In this document: positions 24,501 through 33,251 of the stretch, piece after piece
Numbering within the stretch: the stretch's first letter is position 1
Layout: every line of letters begins with the position of its first letter
Source: Takakia lepidozioides
Lineage: Eukaryota > Streptophyta > Takakiopsida > Takakiales > Takakiaceae
Direction of reading: 5' to 3'
DNA: 64,000 nt
Assembly: GCA_030704615.1 (NCBI GenBank)
Contig: CM060733.1
Location: 15,748,001-15,812,000, forward strand
Position numbers and translations under genes: made by a program
The notes under the pieces: generated by a model
Told to the model about the DNA's origin: nothing
Databases searched by the model: none
What the model saw: only the letters and a program-made list of their open reading frames with translations

Positions 24501-25756
24501 ATTCTTGGTCAATGACTGCTGACTCAGGCCTTGTAACCCGCCCAATTGACTTGCCAAGAAGGGGACATAACTCTCTCTTCAATGACAAATGGCTACATGC
24601 AGGACCTTCCACAATTTGTAGGAATAAAGTTGCTGGATGGAATCTTAAATTGCCATGGTCTGAGTGTTATGTTTAGCTCCCGTGCTCACAGACAGGAAAC
24701 GGGTGCCGTTGAGAAGAGGGTTATCCTTATGCTTCAGGAGTTGAGAACATCGGACCTCATTTTTCATTTCAGGGTTTAGGGTTTAACATCCCAAGTTACC
24801 GAATTTTACCTTTGAAGACGAGAAGATCTACTCGAAAAGTGGCATAAGATGCCTGGGTTAATGTGCCGATGCAAAGAAGGATACTACAAACTGATACTCA
24901 TGCTTTGCACATTATCGAAGCTCAGAGATATGACCTGTATAAAGCCGCCGATTTGTTGCTCCCGAATGGAGGCAAAATTCTGCAAAGTCAGGCCATGTGG
25001 TCTCAATGCCTCGACCACTTCTGCCACTCTAGCGCCCGCCTGCACTCTTACTTTCTTTGTCTCTTTGTCAATGCTCATAATTTTGTCCATCAATGCCAGA
25101 TTCACCATCCCGTCGTTGCATAGCCCTATACCATTCGGAGACAAACCGGATCCAACCGCCCGTATCTTCTGCTTCTTCTCATTCGCGTAGTGAACTACGG
25201 CTTCCAATTCTTCCAGAGTCTCTGGTTGTATGTAAACTCTAGTTCGAGCCTCGTGAGTCCCGCTCCAATTTGTTATTATGTGTTCATCCGGAGGCGTAAC
25301 AGGCCTGACTCTTTGTGGATACGGATAACAGTAGTAAGTTGCAAGACCAGATCCAACAAGAAGGCCAGCATACCCTAGGTAGCGGGCAAGGGGGGAAGAC
25401 GGATCGGCGGCAGGTGCGTATGCAAAGGCGGAAGAAAATGCTCTCGATGGAATTCTTGCTGCTGTGCGAAAGCTTGTTGAGGAGGAAAATCCTGAAATTC
25501 CATGCTGCTTAGAAAACAATGAGATTTGAGGCTGCGAAAGGGATGGTGACGAGGAAGCTACGGCATCTGCGTGTGCAAACCTGACCCTGCTTCTCGATAA
25601 ACAAGAAACCGACGAACCAGAGAGACAAGTCGTCAAATATGTAAGAACTCCGGTGCATGCATCTGAGCTCCTGCAGCTCAGAGACGTCGTCGATCCTCGA
25701 GAAACTGCATTGATAATGTGCAGTAGTTCCTTCCTAAATCTCTGGCGGTTTCGCAT
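21507..25756 (-). CDS. GLDH: L-galactono-1,4-lactone dehydrogenase, mitochondrial, 7 exons
   Basis: It catalyses the last step of plant ascorbate synthesis in the mitochondrial inner membrane, with FAD and cytochrome c; the plant protein also assists complex I assembly. Exons: 25756-24935, 24412-24162, 23857-23669, 23316-23040, 22668-22372, 21942-21802 and 21674-21507. All joins are GT-AG and in phase, giving about 714 residues. A second in-phase acceptor for exon 4 at 23244 would give 690. The N-terminus is a long Ser/Arg-rich transit region with a membrane segment near 126-143. The FAD domain has GSGLSPNGIGL, where Leu205 replaces the His of covalent flavoproteins. ASIREQQIGG has Ala262 at the position known to block oxygen reactivity. 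The C-terminal part has GWSDEILGFDCGGQQWVSE, PAPAPIEQRWTA and FEHWAKIE. No stop or frameshift is seen, so the gene looks intact. It is longer than the roughly 600-residue plant proteins because of the N-terminus and exon 4. Confidence 0.96.
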
Positions 25757-26389
25757 TGAAGATGATTTTCATATAACCAATTCCACAGCAAATTGTTTGC
25801 AAAACAATGCTTCACACTAGATGAGTGGTGGATCCAGCTGCTGCTCAGAAAGATCTTGCAACATCCAGCGCATTCTTGCTCGATCGTTGGCAGCAGGTAA
25901 CCGCCTTGCTCACAAAGCGCTGCTCCGGTTATGTTAACCGTGGTGGCTCTAAAACAGGTCATCCCATATACCCATCCCCTCAGTTTGTGGGGTTTCATCT
26001 AACTCCAGTTACCTCAAGCTTTTCCTAGCTCCAGGCTCCCTAAAGGAGCTTAATTTCTTTTCTTTTCCTTAGCATGGCAGCTAGTGCCAATTTGTTTTTT
26101 TTTTTAAAGAGGTACGGAGGCCTCATGAACTTTATATATAAAGCAATGTACAAATAGGAAAAAATAACCTCTATCTCGAAGCGGGTCTTCACAAAGTTTT
26201 TGTTTCTCAGCAAGACAGAAGGCCACGTCGACAAGTTCTGGCTAATCCCTAATATATTTTAGCCAAAAGGTCACTTTTTTGCCAAATGGTTGAATTATTG
26301 AAGGGGAAAAAGAGTTAAATCCCAAAGGGTGCCACATGGCCTCAACAGTAAACCGTGACCAAGGAAAAAAAACCCTAACATATTTTTTA
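25757..26389. other. 5' flank and probable promoter of GLDH
   Basis: This lies upstream of the GLDH start codon on the minus strand. No motif could be assigned. It runs into A/T-rich sequence and then the palindromic satellite. Confidence 0.4.
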
Positions 26390-27250
26390 CATTTATGCTA
26401 ATGATCCCTTAGAGCCAATGTAAGGATCTCTTGAATTGGGAAAGTAGAAAAAGCTAAATTGTTATTTACATTCGTTCTAAGGATCCCTTAGAGCTGTTCT
26501 AAGCGGCTCTAAGGATTTCATAGAGCGGAAACAAAAAAGTCAACCATGACCAAGAAGATAAACCTTATCATATTGTTTTTACATTTATTCTAACGATCCC
26601 TTATCCTTAGAGCCAATGTAAGGATTTGTTAGATTGGGAAAATAGAACAAGCTAAATTGCTATTTACGTTCGTTCTAAGGATCCCTTAAGGATCCCTTAG
26701 AGCCGCTATAAGCCACTCACTAAGCCACTCTAAGGATTCCATACAGCAGGAATCCAGAAAAAGCTAAATTGCTATTTATATTCGCTCTAAGAATCCTTTA
26801 GAGCGCTCTAGGGATTTTTTAGAGCGGAAAAATACAAAAACTGAATTGCTATTTACATTCTAAGTATTACTTAGAGTAAGAAAACAAAAAAAGATAAATT
26901 GATATTTACATTCGCTCTAAGCATCCCTTAGAGCCACTCTAAGCCGCGGCTCTAAGGATTTTTTAGAGCGGGGAAACAGAAAAAGCTAAATTGCTATTTG
27001 TATTTGCTCTAAGGATCCTTTAGAGCCACTCTAAGGATCCTTTAGAGCCACTCTAAGGATCCTTTAGAGCCACTCTAAGGATTTATTAGAGCAGGAAAAC
27101 AAAAGAAATCTAAATGGCTATTCACATTTGATCTAAGCATTACTTAGAGCAAGAAAACAGAATAAACTATATTGCGCTCTAAAGATCCCTTAGAGCCGCT
27201 CTAAGCCGCTCTAAGAATTTTTTAGATGAAAAAAAAAAAAAACATTCACT
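26390..27250. repeat. Palindromic satellite built on GCTCTAAGGATCCCTTAGAGC
   Basis: The phrase GCTCTAAG-GATCC-CTTAGAGC, or close variants, occurs many times, often with AAAAAGCTAAATTGCTATTT and an ACATTCG spacer between. Unit spacing is irregular, from under 30 to about 110 bp. Each core is nearly self-complementary, so the array can fold into many hairpins. No coding function is visible. Confidence 0.8.
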
Positions 27251-27351
27251 CTAAGAGTTTCTTAGAATCACAATATAATACATGTCATATTTGATGTATA
27301 CATATGGATATATACACATTATACGATATATGAATATGAACTCGTACCGTA

Positions 27352-28008
27352 GGTTCATAGCAGATTAGGCACCCCAGTGCCTAATAATTATTAAATTTAG
27401 AATATTCATTTTAGGCACTTTGAAAAAAGATTTATGTAAATTAGACACTTTTCATCCATAATTTTTGATGTTAGGCACCTTTCATCACTTGGAACTTCTC
27501 CTTCCATCCCCAAAGGTCTCACGTACCCTCTCTCTTCTTCCCCAAGACAAACCCTAAAAAAAATCTTTTCTAATGGAGATGGCATCCGCGAACCCACTAC
27601 ACGATGCGGGCGCAAATGTGGAGATGGCTAACAATGGAGTAACCCAGCCTGGGCCAAGCTTAGGTCAGGCGCAACTTTTAGCCCGGAGGCTAAATCCTGG
27701 CCCAAACACACTAATGGGCTCAAATTGTGCTTCAATTTTTTGCCATGTCCTCGTTGGAACGACCCCGAGAAGTGGTTGGCCTAGGAGATGGAATTAAGCA
27801 GTGACATTTGAGAGTGAGAGAGAAATCCAGGCATTTGCTTTTTGGCTTTCAATAGAAATTATATAGAGTAAGATTTTTTTAGACAATTTTACTGAATTAG
27901 GCACTTTCATATTATTTTTCCAACCTTTTAGGCATAAATCTTGAAACATCACAGATTTGCTTAGGCACTTTTTTTTAAAATTAATTTGCGCCTAATCTGC
28001 TGTGAACC
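27352..28008. mobile_element. MITE with GGTTCA(T/C)AGCAGATTAGGC termini
   Basis: Left end GGTTCATAGCAGATTAGGC; the right end is the complement of GGTTCACAGCAGATTAGGC. Both are flanked by TA. The 657-bp interior repeats TTAGGCAC, as in the 12802-13370 element, so the two may belong to related families. The plus-strand open frame inside (27573-27797) has no transposase motif. Confidence 0.7.
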
Positions 28009-28127
28009 TACGATATATCAGATTGGACTGGTTTCAGCTCTGGTTTTTTTTCTTTTTTTTTTTTTTTTGAAAGTATAGGGATTCGAACCCTTATAGCTGT
28101 AATGGATGGGGGAACACACTAGAAATA

Positions 28128-28205
28128 CCGTCCCTGGACAACCGTTTAGGCGATAATTAATTCAAAATGAAAGTGCCTAATCAATTCTATGAATTTTTCA
28201 GATTT
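28128..28205. mobile_element. Truncated copy of the 12802-13370 MITE
   Basis: It has the same CCGTCCCTGGACAACC terminus and the following AAAATGAAAGTGCCTAA and GAATTTTTCAGATTT segments. The copy stops where retrotransposon sequence begins, so the junction at about 28205 truncates both elements. Confidence 0.75.
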
Positions 28206-29466
28206 ATGGTTTAGATGGGTCTGCATATACCAATATTGGAGCCGTTGTAAATGTCTGCTTCAGCCTTTCAAATGCTTGGTCAGCCTCCTCGTCCCATACA
28301 AATTTGTCCTTCCCTGTAAGTCGTGTCAATGGTGCAGCAATTTTGGAGTAGTTAATGAAGATTTTATAGAAATTTGCAAATCCCAAAAAACATTGTACAT
28401 CTCAGACCGAAGTTGGTTTAATCCACTCGATGAGGGTTTGTATTTTCTTCTGATCCATAGAGACGTTTTTGTCGGAAATAGTGTAGCCCAGAAATTCGAC
28501 CTCAGATTGATGGAAAAAACATTTTTCCAACTTGGCATATAGCCCTCTTTTTCTTAATTTATCAAGGACAAGGCGTACATGGCGGCCATGTTCTTCTTCA
28601 TTCTGTGAAAATATTAAAATGTCGTCCAAATAGATGACTACAAAGTCATCTAAAAATTCTCGAAATATGTTATTCGTCATGTGTTGAAAAATTGTTGGAA
28701 TATTTATTTGTAAGACCGAAAGGCATAACACTGTATTCAAAATGTCCATACCTTATTCGAAAAGCTGTTTTCCATTTGTCTCATTCTTTTATCCGTACAA
28801 GGTTATAAACTCCTTGGTGAAAATCTTCGCTCGTCTCAGTTGGTCGAGAAGCCCAGAAATCAGCGGCAACGGATAACGATTCTTAATTGTGACTTTGTTG
28901 AGACCGGGACAGTCCACACACATGCGTAATGATCCGTCCTTTTTTTTCACAAACAAGATAGGCGCCCCCACAGGTGATTTTGAATGTCAGATGAAGTTCT
29001 TCGACAAATTTTCATCAATATACTCACGTAATGCAGCCAACTCCGTCTGGGATAAGTTATAGATTGGGCTGAATGGTGGTTGGGCTCCTTCTTGTAACTC
29101 AATTGCACAGTCATAAGGTCGATGTTCTGGCAATATGTCTGCATTTTTCTTCTCGAAGACATCCTTGATATCTTGATATTGAGTGGGTAATGTCGAAGTA
29201 CCTTTGTCTGTTGTGGTCTTGATCGGAGTCACATAAAGTGCAAATGCCGCATCTTTTTTGGTAGCTCTCATGAAAGCTCTAGCTCCAAGGAACAGGGGTT
29301 GAATACCTTTGATATTTCTACATTTTTGTCTTGTAGAAATTTTTCGTGATCGCCAGTCGATGTCAGGATTGTGAAGTATGAACCAGGGAAGTCCAAGGAT
29401 CACAGGATTCGTTGGAGACTGGATGATGTTGAAAACAATATGTAATGCTTGATCTTCAAGCTTCAC
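28204..29466 (-). pseudogene. Ty3/gypsy reverse transcriptase (and start of RNase H), broken
   Basis: Pieces in order on the minus strand: 29466-28987 with the protease-RT linker (VILGLPWFILHNPDIDW, CAIELQEGAQPPFSPIYNLS), an in-frame TGA, then [20 protein letters not shown] (28971-28789). Next is a degraded section with stops and frameshifts, then FQHMTN, the catalytic YLDDILIFS, and LEKCFFHQSEVEFLGYTIS (28749-28402). Last is [19 protein letters not shown] with [16 protein letters not shown] (28386-28204). The enzyme cannot be made. The family is clear from the motif order. Confidence 0.85.
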
Positions 29467-29499
29467 TTCAAGTGGTCGAGTTTCATGGTCAACATTTCC

Positions 29500-29883
29500 T
29501 TATGCTAACGGTCGTCCATTGATGACTTCAACGGGGACTGAGAGTTTCTTCTTTACGAACGTTAAATTATATTGCTTCGCAAAGTTTTTGTCAATAAAAC
29601 ATGTTGAAGCCTCTAAGTCTAAAAGTGCTTCTACAGAGATATCTCGATTTTGCACTCTGATTTTTACCAGAACTATGAAGCAAGGTGCAAGGTCTGGAGG
29701 TAGAAAGAGACATTTTTTTGGTGAGGAATTTGTGGTGTTTAGCCGCATGGTCCCTACTGTGACTGGACATCTTCGTTTTCCGACCTCCTCGTATCGAATA
29801 CTTGAGTTGCGCCCCGAGCTTTTAATCTTCTCTTGTTGGGGCAGTTTAATGCTATGTGATCTTCTTCTCCGCAATAGAGGCAT
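29500..29883 (-). pseudogene. Ty3/gypsy aspartic protease region
   Basis: The frame contains VKIRVQNRDISVEALLDLEA then STCFIDKNFA, which aligns with retroviral-type aspartic proteases of LTR retrotransposons. The catalytic D-S/T-G-A motif reads DLEA here, so the active-site triad is damaged. It lies between the zinc knuckle and the RT, as expected. Confidence 0.7.
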
Positions 29884-30180
29884 AATCCATTCGAGCGTCG
29901 TCTTTGTTTTTCTTGTGGCGTCAATGGCTTGAATCGGACAGCATCAATCTGCATAGGATCACTACCGGATGTCTGATGGATTGTTGTATTTGGTGCTGTA
30001 ATAGCAGCGGCATGATGCGTCGTCGACCATCCAAATCGCTTCTCTTGATAACTTTCGAACAAACGATTATCGCATGCAATGACTTGGGTGATGAATTCGC
30101 TTAGTGTGCTCACGTTTGGCATGTCAGCAACAAATCTTTTACATCCTCCTTTAGTCCACATCAAAACTGACTAATGAGGC
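29754..30180 (-). pseudogene. Ty3/gypsy gag C-terminal part with CCHC zinc knuckle
   Basis: CLYCGEEDHIALNCP matches Cx2Cx4Hx4C, the nucleic-acid-binding knuckle of gag. It is preceded by KPLTPQEKQRRRSNG. The gag frame continues upstream across the transposon insertion into 31615-32171. Confidence 0.85.
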
Positions 30181-30210
30181 TCTTCTCATTCCAGTCGAGG
30201 TTGCATGCAA

Positions 30211-31611
30211 CACTACAACAGATCGCGGTAGTTATGACTGCCAAACCGTGGTACATGGTTTTCATGACTTTGACCATGACTGCACCATGTTTTTATATGA
30301 AATTGACCTCCCGCAGTCGTTCCTACGACTGTACGTCTGTATGACTATATGGCTCCGGAATGGGCGGAAGGCTGGTCAATGGCAATTGACCAGATTTAGC
30401 TCACCATTCATAGTCATTTCCACGACTACAGTGTACATGGATGAGGTTACGTAGTCATCATGAGTACTGGGGATTTTGTAATTTGGTGTGTATAATACAA
30501 TTAAAACACCATATGATCATATGAATGACTAATGGGTGTATTCAATCACGAGGTGAAAGATCTGAGGTACATCCTTGGATAAAAGACTTGACAGAAATCT
30601 TTGATAAGAGTTGGCATGGAACACCAAAAGCAGGAACTCCAGTTTCTGAAGCAGAAGATGAAGAAGGAGAAGAGGATGTGGCAGAGCCAACGGAGAGTTC
30701 AGACTCTCCAACACCATTACAGTTGAGTTACATGAGTGAAGAAGAAACCCAAGGGCAGAACTTGGAGGATGAAAACAGAGAGAAGAAATTAGAAGAGGAA
30801 GAATATGAAGAAGTAGACCCAACAGCTGAGGTTGAGACTACAACCAGGACATCCCAACCCGTTGGACCTGGATCAAGTGGAGCACTTGGATCACATGCCA
30901 ACGAAGGTGTCGGCTCAGGGGGATCAGGCGGGCTGCCTGGATCTGGCTCTGGGGGGACAGAGAGTGTGGGAAGTAGTGCAACTGAAGCTGGGAATACTGT
31001 GAATATCGTGGGGCCAGAAGCAAGGAGTGCTCAAGGGCCACCACTTAGTGGAAGATCCACCACAAAAACAACAGGTCCAGAAGGACCAGCACCAGCAAGG
31101 GTGCCAGCACCTGTCAGTGGGCAGAAGGTAGCAGGTAGTGAACTATAACTCTTATAGTAAAGAGGTTGTAGGTTCAAACTTCTCTAAGTACAATCAAATG
31201 GATAAAATGGCCCTAGGGTTAGTAGATGAGCTAGGGATAGCACGTGATACCCTAGATGGACTGCCACGTGGTTTTTTCATTATTATAAAATGCATTATGT
31301 CACGTGGCACAATGCGGTGCGACGCGGCGTTTAACATATGTTTTTATTTTTTATTTATTTTATTTTATTTTATTTTTTAAATCAATTGCGCCTCATCACG
31401 TGGCGCGGCAGCGGCGGTTGCAGTATGGTATATATGACTGCAGTGAGAGATATCACTTGGTTCATATGACTGTAATCATCCAGACCGTACCATCATGTAC
31501 TCATTGTATTGACTTGGTTTGCATGACTTATAGTCATAGAAGTCATATGTACCATTTATGACTATAGAATAGTCATAAATACAGTCATAAATACCGCGAT
31601 CTGTTGTAATG
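30211..31611. mobile_element. CACTA-like nonautonomous DNA transposon carrying a gag fragment
   Basis: The left end is CACTACAACAGATCGCGGTA; the right end is the complement of CATTACAACAGATCGCGGTA. A 3-bp duplication (CAA, 30208-30210 and 31612-31614) flanks it; a 5-bp TGCAA duplication with shorter ends is also possible. Removing the insert with one duplication restores the gag frame (…RQLACNLDW…). Subterminal regions hold many copies of ATGACT and AGTCAT in both orientations, as in En/Spm-type elements. No transposase is encoded. The interior (about 30535-31137) is a piece of another retrotransposon's gag. Confidence 0.72.
30535..31137 (+). pseudogene. Captured gag fragment from the 48.5-61.7 kb retrotransposon family
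   Basis: Nearly identical to 50313-50899 of the large LTR element: same EVHPWIKDLTEIFDKSWHG, the acidic EDENREKKLEEEEYEEVDPT region and the Gly/Ser-rich tract, ending at VPAPVSGQKV. Identity ends abruptly at both sides within the CACTA-like element. A sequence with a tRNA-like B box (AGGTTCAAAC) begins just after the right junction. It lacks the retrotransposon-gag core domain and has no start codon context of its own. Confidence 0.85.
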
Positions 31612-31614
31612 CAA

Positions 31615-32171
31615 GTTGTCGAAATTCAGCAGCATAAACGGAAGCAGGACGTGCTCATTGTCAAATATTTCGCATCTTTGTCTCTACAACTCTCTCCCTA
31701 TCATTTTCTCCAAACGTTGCAGTGAACTCGGACATGAATGCTTCAAAATTGTATAGTAAATGCGAATTTTTTTCTAATACCGGTGCAAACCAAGATAAGG
31801 CAGTGCCTGATAAAAGGGTGCCCACGAATCCCACTTGAATACCTTCATCGGGGTAACGTTGTGGATGTAGTCGTAGGAACAGTCGTATTTGTAGAACAAA
31901 ACCGCAAAATCTTCATCTTGTCCCATCAAATTTCTCGGGCATGCTGATCTCTGGTTCTCTCGTAATATGTTGAAGAGGAACCGTTGCAGTAGGAGCTGAT
32001 AGAGACTCGTATGGTTGATGATCCATTGTTCGACTCATTTAACTCTGAAATTTGTTGTTGCAATTTGTGGAGAGCGTTGCCAAGATCTTGAGACTGATTA
32101 GCTTGTAATTGGGCGGTAGAGGTACGAAGTTCTTGCATCTGGAGCTGAAGACTCTGCAATGTGGCGACCAT
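31615..32171 (-). pseudogene. Ty3/gypsy gag N-terminal part
   Basis: It starts at 32171 with a predicted coiled coil (LQSLQLQMQELRTSTAQLQA, QQISELNE). Degraded gag core follows, with FVGTLLSGTALSWFAPVLE and FEAFMSEFTATFGE (31700s) in shifted frames. This is the typical retrotransposon gag fold that packages RNA. Frameshifts near 31920 disrupt it. Confidence 0.75.
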
Positions 32172-32230
32172 TTCTGCAAATGTGTCTTCAATCTTAACTA
32201 ACTAGGGAACAAACTTTAGTCTCGCCAAAC

Positions 32231-32842
32231 TGTCAAGGACGAGAACATGACTGAACACAAACAAGATATCAGACTAGAGGTACAAGACTAGACAAGAAGT
32301 CAAGGTCGGCGTGGCCGAATGCATGATGGATAAACATGAATTAAGATGATCTTTATAACATTGGACAAGAGTATAAGATACTGGAATTCGACTCGAATAC
32401 TGGAATGCTGGAAACTGGGCTAGAGTATTGAAAGTTGGACTGGAGTACTGGGACTGGAAACAAGAGAAGCTTGAACTTGTGTTGGCGAAACTGAAGAGTA
32501 TCCAGTCTCGCCTCCTATATATACTGGCTACTAGGAGGTTCCCTGATAAGCTTCCACAAAAGAGGTTTCTTGATGGAGAAGTTTTCTTAAACAAAGGAGG
32601 TATCTTAATGGAGAAGTTTCTTTAAACAAAGGAGGTATCTTGATGGAGAAGTTTCATCCAAATGAAGCTTCCTAAGCAGTTTCCCAAGTTACTCTCGGTA
32701 ATTTGATAAACTCCTGGTAACTTGGTAACTAATGATAACTTATGGTAAATCATGGTAGATCACGGTAACTTTTGGTAACATTGTAACTTGGTAACTTCTG
32801 GTATTTACTCCTGGTAAGTTCCTCTGGGCTATGTCTGTGACA
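32231..32842 (-). repeat. 5' LTR of the minus-strand gypsy element
   Basis: The 612-bp segment begins TGTCA and ends TGACA, the terminal inverted repeat of LTRs. Next to it on the internal side the minus strand reads TTTGGCGAGACTAAAG, a primer-binding-site-like sequence opening with TGGCGA as in the large element at 49471. Near 32690-32815 it contains a run of GGTAACTT-like short repeats. The second LTR is not in the window. Confidence 0.75.
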
Positions 32843-33244
32843 GGCTATGCTCAACAATGGTGGCAGAAACGTCTTCATGACCAAGGTCCAAACCCAGAAA
32901 GCTTGAGCTGGAGTGGGTTCAAGGAACTCATGAAAAGACAGTTTGTGCCCCTCAACGCGTCATGGCTCGCCCGAGACAAGATGAGGAATTTGAAGCAAAC
33001 GGATGACATTCGGGGATATGTTCAGGCTTTCAATGTGCTGTTGCTCGAAGTTGCGGATATGGCAGAACCAAAAATGGTCTTCAACGTTGTGGCAGGACTG
33101 GCCCTATGGGCCAGCCGGAAGTTGGAGGAGAAGCCACCTAAGACTTTGAATGAGGCAGTTGAAAGGGCTGAATGTTTCTCGGATGTCCCTAGGGGCGAAA
33201 GACAAGGCCGTACGGAGCTGAACCACAAGAACACCCAACAATGA
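32843..33244 (+). pseudogene. Retrotransposon gag fragment of another lineage
   Basis: GYAQQWWQKRLHDQGPN, SWSGFKELMKRQFVP and QAFNVLLLEVADM fit the retrotransposon gag (PF03732) core. The frame enters from the LTR at 32843 without its own start and stops at 33243. It is the target into which the minus-strand element inserted; the upstream half is not visible left of the insertion. No zinc knuckle follows. Confidence 0.75.
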
Positions 33245-33251
33245 GTAGGAA

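Larger units (their letters stand above)
28204..32842 (-). mobile_element. Decayed Ty3/gypsy retrotransposon, minus strand, interrupted at 30211-31611
   Basis: Read on the minus strand the order is 5' LTR (32842-32231), a primer-binding-like site, gag, protease and reverse transcriptase, with only the start of the RNase H region. The 3' portion, including integrase and 3' LTR, is missing at the MITE junction near 28205. Stops and frameshifts break pol. A CACTA-like transposon sits in gag. The LTR has inserted beside a gag-coding segment of a different retroelement (32843-33244, plus strand), so the locus holds at least three nested insertions. Confidence 0.85.

Noticed and set aside
26390-27250. 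CRISPR-like array
   Set aside because: Repeats are near-palindromic but irregularly spaced, spacers are themselves repeated, no cas genes exist, and the genome is eukaryotic.
28060-28105. tRNA or SINE from the GGTTCGAATCCC box on the minus strand
   Set aside because: Only a B box followed by an A-run is seen; no A box or body, so I could not support a feature.
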